The notes: a model not told the origin generated them from the sequence alone. DNA of 64,000 nt from Dendrophyllia cribrosa (GCA_024195265.1 JAJLRJ010000014.1:14510459-14574458); one strand, 5' to 3'; positions 46,401-54,186 are shown, numbered from the stretch's first letter. Program-made: numbers and translations.

Positions 46401-49206
46401 TATTTCTCTTACGCTTTGCAATCACGCATATTGCAGATTATTTTTCTTATGCTTTGCAATCATGCATATTGCAGATTATTGCTCTTACGCTTTGCAATCA
46501 TGCATATTGCAGATTATGGACTAACATGTCAGACAAAGATTTTGAGGTTCTTCAGACTGCCCTCTCTCCCGAAGTATCGGAATCACAGGAACAAGTATGA
46601 CTATTTATAACATGTTTTTTCCTTACAGTATCCTAGCATTTTGGCCTGGAATTCCGTCAGTGCTATTTAACAATTAGATTATGAGCTCGAGATTTCTATA
46701 CGCCATAGAAATCAAGAGCGAATAATCTAATTGTTTCAGTATAAATCTACTAGACGTTCAAAACTTAACAACAAATACTCTTCACAGACGCTTCGAAAAA
46801 CACGAAGAAGCGGCCGCCATTAGGCTCTCACTCTACTCACCTTCTACAACAGAATAGATAGTGAGTAGCGTAGCCAAAAAGAGAACAGCATTCGTGATAG
46901 AACGCTAGTAGATTTATACTTCAAAGGTATATCAAGCTACTGGAAGCAAAAAACAGTCAGAAGAATTTGAGTACTTTCTATTAACAGACAATCTTCATGA
47001 CAGGGTCTAGGCTAATGCCCCATTCACACTAATGGTTAAACATGTTTAAATGTTGTTTAGTTTAACTACGTTTTAGCCTCTATCTTGAACGTTTTGAAAT
47101 GTATATGACTCAAACTACCTGGAATGGTAATAAAGTCAATAAAGTTTCTTTTAGTAAAGATTTCACTTCAAATATTACGGGAGGTTAGGAGGTATTTTTC
47201 TAAACCTGTTTTAAACTAAACAACATTTAAACGTGTTTAAGCGTTGGTGTGAATGGGGTATAAGTCAAGAAAATTTGAGAAAAATTGGACAAAGACCTTA
47301 TATAAAACAGTTCAGGACAGCGTCTTTACTGTGGTATTTGTATGCATATCCTTTTGTAACAGTAACAGTTGTCCGTGTTTAGTTACTTTGTAATTGTGTT
47401 TTTGTTCTAGGGCTGGGAAGAAATCACAGATGCGGCTATTACTCACTTATTGCGGACCTGTTTAGCCAAAAGTGCGAAGGACCAAGCCGGTTTGTGTTCA
47501 CTGCTTTCTTGTTTTATTAAATTTAGGCTGTTTATACAGTTCTAGTGACCTATCAGTGCCTTTTGTAATAGTTATTTCCATTCCAGAGTCTAATTCTATA
47601 TTTCCAACTTGATCTGTTGTTGTTTAGGGAAGACATGATCCTTGCAGTCGTGTTTGCAATAGCTCTTATCGCAGATAAGTACGCCACGCCAACATATCAG
47701 CGGTTTCTCGCTTTCTTGACCCTATAGTCTCGTTTTGATGTTTACGCTCATCGTCGTCAGAGGTTCTTGTAAATATCAAAACGAGACTATAAGGTCAAGA
47801 AAGCGAGAAACCGCTGAAATGTTGGCGTCGCGTACTCATCTACGATAAGGGCCATTGAAGTAATTGCAAAGAAGCCTGTAAAAAAAAAATCAGAAAAAAA
47901 ATTACATTGTATGAGTGTTTGAGGTTTGCACCGTACCGCAGACACAAAACCGTCTGCCATTGATTATTTAAGCCATGTTGTATTATGCTATGGGTTTTGA
48001 TCTAACCGCTCGCCAGTTTGGAAGGTAGCCTGGTATTGACTTGTGTTTTGTTTCCTTGGACATAGTTGGTGTCTCAGCCATGAAGATTCCAAAGGATACG
48101 AGTAAACTAAAGAAACACCTAGCACTGATGTGTGACAGGCTCAACAAGGGCGGCAAGCTGGATCTGTCATCACAGACTGGGGAACCCCCAGTTCAACAGC
48201 TGCAGCAAAAGGCCGTCGCCCCCCTGGAACCTCTCAGTGAGATACAGGAGGAAGAGGATGAGACAGGTTAGTGCAGGGGGGGGGGGGGGGGCATATTGAA
48301 CACTGCATCTTTTACTTGAGGTGACTTGATAGGCCAAAAAATGAAACAATTTTGTGTTCCCAACATCCCTTATTTTGGGAGATGTCGAATTTGGTGTGTT
48401 CAGATTTTTGAGTGTGGCTCCTTTGGATTTTGAAGGATTCATATGAAACCTTAGAACTGGAAACCTTAAACTATGCTGTATCCAGTTATGTATCTTAAAT
48501 GTACATCGGGGTTTTGACAGTAATGTGCGACAATTTTTGACAACTTTTGCATTTTATACCTAGTTAAATAAGGGCCTGGTCGCACTACAGTCAAAAACAG
48601 AAATTAGCCCGTGCAAAAGTCGAGGAAAGCAAAAGAAACCGCTCCGGTGGGACACGCTTTTTGTGGAATGTTTTTGTTTTTGTCATTTTGCACGGGCTAA
48701 TTTTTGTGTTTGACTGTAGTGCGACCAGGCCCAACTATTTTATTTCGTAATCATTTTTAATCCGTAAAGCTTGTCTTAAATATATTCACTTCTAATGAAG
48801 TTGTATTTTGTATCTTTTATTTTTATTATTTCGTGGCGTATTTGGAAACTAGCTCTTAAGCTAAGCGTACTAACCACGCTAAATAAGGATCCAATTGGCC
48901 ATATAACTGATTGTGCATTTTTAGGAGGTGTTAACTATTGTGTGTCGGTTATTTTCAGATGGCTCATCTTCTACTAAAGACGAGAACCGCGCATCAGAAC
49001 TGTCCGACACGGAGTCACTGTCGAGTAGCGGCGGTAAGCCGCCATCTCGCTTACCACAGCTCAATCACTCAAGGAAACTTCTTCCAGATTTGAACAAGAG
49101 ACTTCTCGTGACTCCGGGCTCTGACGAGGAAAGCATGGTCCTCAAAGGAGTCGGTGCGGCTTCCGTGACAAACGGATTGCCTGAAGATCACGAAAGAGCC
49201 CTGTAA
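12395..49206 (+). CDS. BBS9: Bardet-Biedl syndrome 9 protein (PTHB1), complete, 26 coding exons
   Basis: BBSome core subunit that helps carry membrane proteins in and out of cilia. Exons: 12395-12506, 13075-13213, 16932-16996, 17533-17646, 24070-24244, 25215-25296, 25755-25842, 26284-26379, 27209-27338, 27660-27780, 27855-27915, 28034-28110, 28734-28787, 29361-29469, 31097-31204, 31405-31493, 32891-32942, 33038-33130, 34217-34311, 34412-34492, 35725-35877, 45967-46067, 46513-46594, 47411-47489, 48066-48266, 48959-49206. Together 2805 nt, one open frame of 934 residues, stop TAA. The N-terminus MSLFKARDWW is the family hallmark. The N-terminal half is the beta-propeller (NMTYG-FGGVK, QSMDGML-FEQESYAFGRF, QLPHIPVA). 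The C-terminal half has QFRAIQRRLL-RFKDKTPAPL and IPKDTS-LKKH. Human BBS9 has 887 residues. Exon 4 could start at 17542 and exon 25 at 48078 (both in frame); exon 11 has a weak donor (GTTGTT). The Ser/Asp-rich tail of about 80 residues is less conserved. Confidence 0.95.
13880..14117 (+). repeat. Probable LINE 3' end with (TTG)n tail
   Basis: A sequence with AATAAAATTATAGAC runs directly into (TTG)n at 14088-14117, the arrangement of CR1/L2-like LINE tails that end in a trinucleotide microsatellite. Confidence 0.45.
14236..14333 (+). repeat. tRNA-like promoter boxes, possible SINE head
   Basis: GTGTAGCTCAGAAGAAGG resembles a polymerase III A box and GGTTCAATCC a B box. The spacing of about 70 bp is longer than in a tRNA, and no cloverleaf closes, so this is at best a tRNA-derived SINE remnant. 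Confidence 0.25.
14423..15451. mobile_element. Non-autonomous hAT-like element with 8-bp target duplication
   Basis: Ends GGGGGACATTGGGG and CCCCAATGTCCCCC are inverted and flanked by the direct repeat TCAATAAG (14415-14422, 15452-15459). Recurrent ATACCGCA words sit near both ends. No transposase ORF is visible. Confidence 0.72.
15480..16047. mobile_element. MITE, TTCTTGG family, copy C (best preserved)
   Basis: Both ends intact: TTCTTGGTTTTCACATGATG and inverted GTGAAAACCAAGAA, each flanked by TA. It is the reference for the copies at 3077 and 7500. Confidence 0.88.
16186..16628. mobile_element. MITE with GGCCGTTTTTAT ends and GACGTTAA motifs
   Basis: Inverted ends GGCCGTTTTTATGCTTGAGA and CATAAAAACGGCC, flanked by ATT. 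The word GACGTTAA or its inverse recurs about ten times, clustered near the ends and in a second internal GGCCGTCCCGTTTTTAT boundary. Confidence 0.7.
17757..18072. mobile_element. MITE with AAGGGGCCTGTTT ends
   Basis: Inverted ends AAGGGGCCTGTTTTCACA and TGTGTAAACAGGCCTTT with continuing inverted similarity (TTTTTTGTGCAATTTTTGTC). In BBS9 intron 4. Related to 10178-10425. Confidence 0.75.
18591..18866. repeat. 90-bp tandem repeat, three copies
   Basis: CAGGGATCTGGGGATCAT recurs at 18591, 18681 and 18771, each unit itself a dimer of about 45 bp with a CCTCCCTCCAGCTTTGCTG segment. In BBS9 intron 4. Confidence 0.85.
19059..19208. mobile_element. Palindromic MITE
   Basis: Arms TTGTCCAATACTCTGACAAA and the inverse ending GAGTATTGGACAA enclose a TA-rich centre. 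Confidence 0.75.
19522..19853. mobile_element. MITE whose inverted ends are poly-G/poly-C, 8-bp target duplication
   Basis: Left end is CC followed by 25 G (19524-19548), then GACTCCCATATAAAATGACG; right end is the inverse with about 12 C. GAAAATCC flanks both sides (19514-19521, 19854-19861), the 8-bp duplication size of hAT-type elements. Motifs GGTACCTTTTAGGG recur inside. Confidence 0.8.
21075..23222 (+). mobile_element. 5'-truncated L1-like LINE with target site duplication
   Basis: A 12-base direct repeat GCCTTAAACACT flanks it at 21061-21072 and 23223-23234. The right end is an A-rich tail after AATAAAG. The endonuclease part is missing; the body carries the second half of a reverse transcriptase ORF. 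It lies in the sense orientation in BBS9 intron 4. Confidence 0.85.
21110..22961 (+). pseudogene. L1/Tx1-like reverse transcriptase, frame-shifted fragment
   Basis: The frame at 21159-22049 has the RT motifs RGVRQGCPLSPYLF and FADDT plus the thumb region typical of the L1 group. Reading shifts at the T-run near 22040 into a second frame (to 22434) with the L1-type segment around GKPFFIKEW and FLSFENF. A last part (about 22583-22780) carries a CxxC...H...C zinc motif (CFYCDK, IIHTFVECH) seen at the C-terminus of such elements. Truncated and shifted, so inactive. Confidence 0.88.
23235..24069 (+). other. Rest of BBS9 intron 4, nothing recognised
   Basis: AT-rich sequence up to the poly-T tract in front of exon 5. 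No repeat family or coding segment could be identified. Confidence 0.4.
24770..25030. repeat. About 20-bp minisatellite (TTACCCAGGGATTTTCCCC)
   Basis: Roughly a dozen imperfect units of TTACCCAGGGATTTTCCC in BBS9 intron 5. Confidence 0.88.
25449..25483. repeat. Poly-G run, 35 bases
   Basis: Uninterrupted G run in BBS9 intron 6. Comparable runs in the window: 19524-19548, 27492-27515, 35563-35588 (as C), 48276-48291, 57166-57191. At least two belong to transposon ends. Confidence 0.95.
26588..26740. repeat. Dispersed repeat, copy 1 (partner 33413-33545)
   Basis: GAGGCTTCCACTGGTAGCCA, CCATGGCTGGCAATCCCCGC and CACACTGAATAAACAGTGG are shared in order with 33413-33545. Weak inverted ends (GGTGTCTGG / CCAGACACC) suggest a small DNA-transposon derivative. 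Confidence 0.65.
27492..27515. repeat. Poly-G run, 24 bases
   Basis: In BBS9 intron 9, followed by GTATGGATATTTTC. Confidence 0.95.
28371..28455. repeat. Palindrome with TATTGACTGAGT ends
   Basis: ACTTATTGACTGAGTTAGG and the inverse CCTCACTCAGTCAATAAGT enclose about 45 bp. It lies in BBS9 intron 12 beside a GC-richer stretch (28198-28340) with GCCGGTCCGG-type words. Confidence 0.7.
29690..31012. repeat. 1.3-kb polypyrimidine tract, (CCTT)n and variants
   Basis: Pure CCTT arrays at about 29887-30055 and 30661-30760 are embedded in CCTCCCTTCCTT-type variants; almost no purine on the plus strand for 1.3 kb. It fills most of BBS9 intron 14 (29470-31096). Such tracts can form triplex (H) DNA. 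Confidence 0.97.
31870..32345. mobile_element. Harbinger-like MITE, copy 1, interrupted by a nested insertion
   Basis: Matches the element at 47016-47260 end to end apart from an extra segment at 31984-32204. TAA flanks both sides (31867-31869, 32346-32348). In BBS9 intron 16. Confidence 0.82.
31984..32204 (-). mobile_element. Nested LINE 3' end with (TTGA)n tail, minus strand
   Basis: Bounded by GTAAT on both sides (31979-31983, 32205-32209). On the minus strand it ends with AATAAATTGATTGATTGATT, a LINE-type tail. Absent from the second copy of the host MITE. Confidence 0.6.
32536..32690. mobile_element. Palindromic MITE
   Basis: Arms TGCATTGTTGAGTTATATAA and the inverse TTATATAACTCAACAATGCA with a GAGAAGTGC-rich centre, in BBS9 intron 16. 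Confidence 0.75.
33413..33545. repeat. Dispersed repeat, copy 2 (partner 26588-26740)
   Basis: Shares GGCTTCCACTG, CCATGGCTGGCAA and CGTCACACTGA in order with copy 1; inverted ends GGTGCCTGG / CCAGGCACC. Confidence 0.65.
34815..34990 (-). repeat. Probable LINE 3' end with (TTG)n-type tail, minus strand
   Basis: ACAACAACAACAAACAAAAA followed by TTTATTAAAC: read on the minus strand it is a tail ending in a TTG/TTTG microsatellite. In BBS9 intron 20. Confidence 0.4.
35125..35590. mobile_element. Poly-G-ended element with an internal duplication
   Basis: Left CCCGGGGGAGGGGGGTACTC and right GAGTACCCACC plus 26 C are inverted, like the ends at 19522-19853. A 75-bp segment (containing GTCTAGTCTAGTATAGGG) near 35439-35513 recurs at 35590-35674 just outside the right C-run. 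In BBS9 intron 20. Confidence 0.6.
37087..37360 (+). repeat. tRNA-derived SINE-like repeat
   Basis: Starts GAGGCTGAGTGGTTAGTG (A-box-like), then GGTTAGATTCAAGACC (B-box-like), followed by a body with GCAGTGGACTGGCATCCCAT, a word I recall as common in invertebrate SINEs. Confidence 0.6.
37685..38000. repeat. 89-bp tandem repeat, about 3.5 copies
   Basis: CTTGAAACGTCACAATAGTA recurs at about 37749, 37838 and 37927 with AGCATGCTTAGCGCGTCGTC and GAGAAAAGTGTCGGTACC in each unit. Confidence 0.9.
38424..39000. repeat. Tandem segmental duplication of about 300 bp
   Basis: 38424-38700 and 38735-39000 share, in order, AAACCATTT.ACGAAATACAC, CACCAATAGTTAATA, CACTTGGGCAGACTGGAA, TCCCTGATGT and AACCACAAATCCATC.GACA. 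Confidence 0.8.
39531..42643 (+). mobile_element. Nearly complete CR1/jockey-like non-LTR retrotransposon
   Basis: Contains one long intact ORF and a 3' UTR with AATAAAG at about 42601. It is flanked by imperfect direct repeats of about 42 bp starting CCTCGTTCTAA (39488-39530 and 42643-42684). No ORF1 is visible upstream. Inserted in the sense orientation in BBS9 intron 21. Confidence 0.85.
39569..42394 (+). CDS. LINE ORF2: endonuclease-reverse transcriptase, 941 codons
   Basis: Residues about 1-215 are an AP-type endonuclease with FISETKID, GDLNLD and LSDHALI. About 440-720 is the reverse transcriptase with AGRDGISPKILK, ENYRPV, STDMSKAFDSL, GCPQGSALGPLLW and the catalytic YADD. The remainder is the conserved C-terminal region (LTYCHLAW, GPKLWSKLP). 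No stop or frameshift, so the element may have been active recently. The first endonuclease motif (an Asn in the N-terminal strand) is missing, and the open frame begins without a good ATG: either the N-terminus is truncated or it continues in another frame. It drives its own reverse transcription at a nicked target and has no relation to BBS9 function. Confidence 0.95.
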   Translation: MRADKRLNVHVMFISETKIDASYSNNRFTIPGFSVYRNDRKKGGGGVMAIVSTSLESKRTSIKKNYKTLEPIAVEVKTKRGNVIMLGIYRPPKNLCGEYRINLENELSDICNWASLQSNSVIVAGDLNLDRLRPDKAEGKLLFDLEVEQDFQCLITKPTRIEMRENKIIKSLIDVLLSNKPGLFKHAGNYYPSLSDHALICGILKERVNANKPKIVAFRSYKNFDSEEFKKQLEVAPWHVGEIFDDIDDQVNFHNGLMNNILDEFAPCKRMKVRDKDVPYMTTQWKQAIRAKRKATSKFLKNKTRENWELGRKARNEATRQRRIAIKSYWQQKADHLKDKPRDFFRTFKPFLSSKDSSRGNDIHLKENGTIVKDQAMVTEVLADHFASISEGIGGRDAELMSVEDFKNHGSVRCIRDSGNTLAEGFEVKPVTQGQVLTALETLKTEKAAGRDGISPKILKLGAKELQRPLTNLFNACIKAGEWPKAWKCGDWAPVYKKNDRYCKENYRPVTVLNCTGKVLEKLIEAQTSAGFRRIFYENSSAYRKHHSCETTLINLVESWKKARDDGLYVSILSTDMSKAFDSLHPPLLLSKLKAYGFEDNTIKLFESYLRDRENCVKIGCYSSTPRAVNRGCPQGSALGPLLWNIFQNDLPYHMDARLSMYADDHQIFHVGYDSSEVISKLRESAETATKWYESNLLMGNLEKYQTMNIGRSTVDTLSLNGKEIKTAEELQLLGVTIDSQMDFNNHISALCKRASQKIGVLMRLRNLITTTAKLHLFKAAILPHLTYCHLAWHFCKASDTRKLERLQERGLRAVFKDNNSSYVNLLKRAKLPTLLNRRLQDLCILMYKVKHELCPSYIRNIFSRQSNTYNLRQSDFTLPRFNTVTYGKHSIRFLGPKLWSKLPKNNRDAESLNVFKKRIRDFNLSELIDDGCRGCGLCSS
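44534..44616. repeat. 34-bp tandem repeat, 2.5 copies
   Basis: GTGGCGCAGTGAATTCTGGC followed by CCAAAATGTGTGC repeats in tandem. Confidence 0.9.
45018..45180 (-). repeat. LINE 3' end with (ATC)n tail, minus strand
   Basis: Minus strand reads TTGACACTTCAATAAAGTTA followed by (TCA)n, the classic end of a CR1/L2-like LINE. 5'-truncated to the untranslated tail. Confidence 0.7.
46327..46516 (+). repeat. Five 38-bp tandem repeats, each containing a 3' splice site
   Basis: Unit TTTCTCTTACGCTTTGCAAT then CATGCATATTGCAGATTA, period 38. The AG of each copy falls at 46360, 46398, 46436, 46474 and 46512, and the last is the acceptor of BBS9 exon 23. Confidence 0.93.
46738..46922. mobile_element. Palindromic MITE
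   Basis: Ends AGTATAAATCTACTAGACGTT and the inverse AACGCTAGTAGATTTATACTT. A smaller palindrome (ATTAGATTAT ... ATAATCTAAT) precedes it at 46673-46735. In BBS9 intron 23. Confidence 0.65.
47016..47260. mobile_element. Harbinger-like MITE, copy 2 (uninterrupted)
   Basis: Ends TGCCCCATTCACAC and GTGTGAATGGGGTA, flanked by TAA (47013-47015, 47261-47263), with AAACATGTTTAAATGTTGTT inverted near the other end. Same family as 31870-32345. In BBS9 intron 23. Confidence 0.85.
47661..47853. mobile_element. Palindromic MITE
   Basis: Arms with GCGGTTTCTCGCTTTCTTGA and TATAGTCTCGTTTTGAT inverted around a 30-bp loop, in BBS9 intron 24. Confidence 0.8.
48572..48732. mobile_element. Palindromic MITE with GGGCCTGGTCGCACTACAG ends
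   Basis: Arms of about 48 bp are almost perfect inverses (GGGCCTGGTCGCACTACAG, AATTAGCCCGTGCAAAA). In BBS9 intron 25. Confidence 0.88.
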
Positions 49207-49676
49207 TGCAGTTCGTCACACAATCTATCGCAAACCGTGACCTCGGACGTCACACCATTACTTTGTTCGTCACGCAAGGTTACGCAGCCATCGTGACCCA
49301 CATGGTGAATCATACGTAACGCAGTCACTTCTTGGGTCGTCACGTCATGCTGAAATTCATTGCCGGTTCATTCTTTTAGCAAGCTTAATACGAACACGTT
49401 TTAAGCTGATATTTCGTGTTTTAGAATGTCAACAGTTTGTCATGGTGTACCAGGGCCAGTGTGGAGAATTTTTGGTTTTAAAGTTACGCTATTGAGGTAG
49501 TCTGCGTATAGACGTCTCCTACATGTATTTCCTTTGCTTCTTTCCGCGTGAAACAAAGAAACTAGGAGACGTCCGCGCGTAGGCTATTTTAGGGAGCTTA
49601 AGCAACGACGACGGCAACGCCAAGGAAAGCGTCACTTGAAAAAAGGATTCGCGCTATTTTAAACTACAGTAAAAAC

Positions 49677-50094
49677 CCGCAAGTAATAACCTGCATTTTC
49701 CCAAGTTAGCCTAAACAGGTTCTTACATAAATGGTAATTAGCACAAGTTTAGGCTATTTAGGTTTTTAAATAGGTTCTTATTTTCTGAAGAAAAAAATGA
49801 CATTGTAGCTAATAGAATTTAGTGGTATTCAGCAATTTTGATTTTCAACGTTAGCATTTGCAATTGGAGTAATAAGGCACCTGTGTCTCCAAAGAGGATC
49901 CAAAATGTTGACCTACTCTTATTTGCCCAAGTGTACTGTACACATTTTTTTATATAGATTTAAGAAAATAAGAACCTGTTTCAAATTTTAGGCTAAACAG
50001 GTTCTTGTATAGAGGGGGTCTAACTGGCAAATTCTAGCCTAACAGGTTCTTAAAAACTAGGTTCTTACTTGCGGGTTTTTACTGTACTTTGCAG
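49677..50094. mobile_element. Mariner-like MITE with CAGTAAAAACCC ends
   Basis: Inverted ends CAGTAAAAACCCGCAAGTAA and TTACTTGCGGGTTTTTACTG, each flanked by TA. The motif AGGTTCTTA recurs inside. About 470 bp downstream of the BBS9 stop. Confidence 0.85.
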
Positions 50095-50321
50095 TTGCTC
50101 CAATTTGTTTAGTTTGTCTAATGTGACCGGATTGTCCAGGAGCTGAATTTGTAGGGATGGCTTTCCAGTTCAAATGGAGAAAGGAAAATTAACCGTCGTG
50201 TGTTCACATTCTCCACAAAACCAATAATTTGATCATTTGACGTTGTTGATTTACACTGACCGGCAAAGAAATGTACCAAAATGTAAAACGCACGTGCAGA
50301 GGCATTGGTTTCGCTCATTAA

Positions 50322-50730
50322 GGCCCTGTCCACACGTATACGTTTACATTAAACGCTCCCGTCCACACGAAGCCAGCCATCGTTTACGATTCGTTTTCAC
50401 CTGTCCACACGTAAACGCTAAAACGATACGTAAACGCTTCAAATCTGCATTGAACATGCGTCAGACCGTCCGCCATATTGGATATCTGCTCTATTTTCTT
50501 TATTTGTGGACTGGATCCGAATCTGTGACATCAGCGTTTACGAAAATATCCGTTTACGCTGTTAACACGTAAACGGGTAAACGGCGTTTTCGAAAATATC
50601 CACTTTGGAGAGCGTTTTCGAAAATATCCGTTTAGGGTGACCGTTTTCATCGTTTACGTGCGGACGGGAGGCCTAAACGCATAAAAAAATATGCGTTTAC
50701 GAACGTAAACGTATACGTGTGGACGGTGCC
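50322..50730. mobile_element. Harbinger-like MITE with TAA target duplication
   Basis: Inverted ends beginning GGCCCTGTCCACACGTATAC and GGCACCGTCCACACGTATAC (right end read inward), flanked by TAA on both sides. GTAAACG recurs many times inside. Confidence 0.82.
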
Positions 50731-51953
50731 TAAATCTATTGTTTTGTGCGGTTCTCGCTGCCGTCGTGGCTGCTTAAGCTCCCTATTGAGGGTGATTCTA
50801 TCACGCATGTCTCGCTGTTTATGAGAGACTGTTACGCCAGGTCGCGCTATTTTGAACAAATCTGTTCGGTTGACGTGATATCAATGAGTGCTTTATTATA
50901 AGCGTGATCTAGCAAGACATTTTTGTAAATAGTTTAAATTATAAAATGTATGCTAGTTCTTTGAAAAATTATTTAATGTACAGTTAAAGAGATGGAGTCG
51001 TTTTAGTCTTACATGGTGCTCTGTATAATTAATTTGCTGTACTAGTGTAGTACAAGAGAGTCAGTTCGCCCTTTGGAAATCTTAGAACAAGCAGATCTAA
51101 AGCTCCAGCGTCTTGAATTTAAAGTCTTTTTCTTCCTCTTGGCGTTAATTCTCGTGTGCTCTCAAAGAGGTACAACTCTAATCGCCCAGTCTTTATTACC
51201 GGGTGTCTCTGGTACCCTGGGTTACGTGTTTTTTAAAAGTTTACACTCCCAATTGAACATAGAACTTACATACATAAAAGTTCATTTTGACAGTGTTGTA
51301 TTATAGGCTATATTGTGCGGATCTACCGCGCTAAATTAAAGACTGATACAAACGTTGAACAGTTGTTTTGTAACTAAATGTTGTTTACAGCTTGTAACTA
51401 CAGGTCTAAAGCGGTGCTTACCCGGGCGATTTTAGCAGCGATCTTGTCGGTAGTTTTGGCACGGGTTTCTCACCATAAAAGCTGCCTGAAGAAACCGCTT
51501 CAGACTGCGAGCGGTTGCTCATTTTTCTGTTTATCCGCGTCAAGCGAGCGCGTTATCTAGGAGCGTTGGGCGGCGAAGCCGGGAGGAACGACGGCGAAAG
51601 CCTCGTTCCTTGCTGCTTCGCTGCTCATCGCTCGCAGATCGCGCGCTCGCTTCACTGACTAAAAGAAAAATAGAAGACAGTTCGTAGTCTAGAATTGCCC
51701 AAGGTCGTCAAATCGCCGTAAAATTTTAGCCAAAAACACCGTTAGCTTACACGAGGTATTTTAATTTATATTGTTAGTCGCCGCCAAAATCACCTAAACC
51801 TAACCGCATGATTTTGTTTTCTGCAAATTATAAACTACATTATTGCCTTTCCACTGCAGATTCCGCACTTTTTATTCCATAATCCTTACTGAGCCTTTTT
51901 CTGTGTACACTAACATAGAGCAAAACAACATCCAATCCTTGATAAAATAAGAA
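50731..51953. other. Intergenic, no supported gene
   Basis: Between two MITEs downstream of BBS9. Short ORFs (for example 51073-51306) have no family signature; a segment with GGGCGGCGAAGCCGGGAGGA (about 51568) resembles repetitive sequence. Confidence 0.35.
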
Positions 51954-52090
51954 ATAGAGGTTTTGCACGGCAGCCATGTTGCATGGCAGGAACAATAGAT
52001 TCTTTTGCCTATGGGAAAGAATGTTCTTTCTAATGCAAAACATTTTCATTGTTCCTGCCATGCAACATGGCTGCCGTGCAAAACCTCTAT
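51954..52090. mobile_element. Palindromic MITE with ATAGAGGTTTTGCACGG ends
   Basis: Near-perfect 43-bp arms (ATAGAGGTTTTGCACGGCAG, GGCAGGAACAAT) around a 50-bp loop. Its ends resemble those at 4637-4796. Confidence 0.88.
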
Positions 52091-52599
52091 AGATATCGAC
52101 TTCTACTCTCAAGATGAATGCAATGTAACTTGATGAAAGACCGTCATAATGAGATACAATATGCTATTGAACCTCTGTACAAAGGCCACCTTGGGTACAA
52201 ATAAAGGCAGCTGTTCGGCTGTATTAAATTTGTACAAGAAAAAGTGCCTTGTGAATGCAAACTAATTTTAGATTGATAGATGGCCTATATTTATACACGA
52301 TAATAATTAAAGCTTTACAGCTTGTGGGGTCGTGTTATAGTTTTAAAAATAACAAATAGTAAGACTATGTTACACAATTTACACTATAAAAGTAATAGTA
52401 TAACTAGAAAAATATCATTCAGTTTTAGATTCAGTTGTAAGCAAAATCGTTTTTAAAAAATTTGACAGTGGAGGCCGTCAACTCTGAATGGCTTTGTGTA
52501 ACTAGACGAAGAGATTTTTAGCGTCTCCCGTTTATCCAGCAAGTATTCAGCTGCGTCTTCCTTCAAATTCAACCTTTGCAGTGTCAGCACTTAAATTAA

Positions 52600-53010
52600 T
52601 TGGTTCGAACGTTGAGTCTGGATGAAAGAAAGCAACTGATCAGCACTTTCCTGCGGTGCCGTTTTTTATGCTATACAAGGTCGTTCTTAAGTCTGGATAA
52701 TATCCTTATGTTACCATTTAAAAGGAAGTTATTTAATAAGCAGTATTTTCATGCGATACTGTGGTTTTAACATTTACGTAAGTCTGTAAGTAACATACTA
52801 AAATGTGCATTCAACTCAAGGCTATTGAGCAGTACTTTTCCGTGGTACTGTTTATTACCATGTTGTACAAGGTGATTCCAACTTTGAGTCTGGATGAAAT
52901 CCAGAGGTGGGACCATTCAAATAAACGCGACTGAACAGTACTTTCACGTCGCACTGTTTAGTTTGCTGTACAAGGTAGTTCTAACACTGGAACATTTTAT
53001 TAATATTTAC
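52600..53010. repeat. Diverged dispersed copies of the 106-bp satellite
   Basis: Words GAGCAGTACTTTCC.GTGGTA, CTGTTTA.T and GTACAAGGT..TTC recur at about 52640, 52830 and 52935 with loose spacing. Confidence 0.65.
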
Positions 53011-54186
53011 AATATTTCCAGTTTCGTTTCTATTGCTACTTAGACACCCTATTTATGGGCGAATGTTATTCATTCTTGAATGAAACCAAATGATTCCAAT
53101 TTGCAGTGATTGTCCTGGATCTCCGATTGTTAAGACGTCGTTTAGTAGCATTTCTACTGGTCTGAAATTCGTTCTTTCTCTGTGGAGCTTGTCTTGTGTC
53201 AATTAAATAGACTGGATTTTTACGTGAACAGGTTAAATTCTATGCGACTGGATCTACTCCTAACCAAAGTTGCTGGCCTCGGCATAACTAGCTTCATCTT
53301 TCTTTGTCCCTGTTCAGTTTCCTTATCCAATGGCGACTTTTCTTTGAGCTCACAGCGGCAAGTCGTAGTTTACCCTGAATTGGAGCCTGCAGCTAAAAAA
53401 AAGCAGAAAGCGAAAAACCGCCATTAAGGGCGGATTCTGATTGGTCTTTTATAATACGCTTATAATAATGCCATTATCCTCGTTTTCAATGCGAGGCTAA
53501 GTACAAAGTCATTTACATGAAAAGCTTATACACTTGCTCGCCTTGAAAGCGAGGCTAATCCATTCATTGCGTTCCATGCAACATCGCCAAGTTCAAAAGT
53601 GGATTTAAAAAAAGTAATTTTTTGGGAGGCAAAATACTGAAAAAAACAAACAGCCCTGGGGAGAGGCGTGAGATAAGTAAAAAGATATTGGGAAACAGGG
53701 CGGGATTACCTAACAAAATTGTGGGAGATTTAAACAAGAGAGTTCCCTCCCCCCAGAATTTTCACGTCGTAATCATCGTGCAAAAAAAAGTACCAAAATG
53801 CAGTTGTTGTTTTGCTTACTAAACATATTGCTTTTTTGACGTTCTCGTTGCCGTCACCGTCGTCGTTGCTCAAGCTCCCTAATGTCTATTTTTGACGGGG
53901 GTAGCTTTGCTTGGCCATTTTGCTCAAACGACTCGGGTTCGGGGCATACACCCTTCTGATCTTTTTCCTTCTTTTACTCTAAAAAAAGGAGTTTTACTTT
54001 ATGTAAAGTGTTCAAGTGAAAGACAAAAGCCAGTTTGAGATCAGCTCTATTTTCGTTATTTCTCAGTAGGTGAATTGGGCCTACTTTAACCGCTTGCATG
54101 CAGTAATTTGATGTTAGTTAGACTCGCTTATATGCGGTTAATTATATGCGAATCGGCTGTAATTTGCCACTCCAGAAACTTCAGGG

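Noticed and set aside
51073..51306. 77-codon frame with a hydrophobic stretch
   Set aside because: No homology recognised, weak start context, no supporting neighbours.
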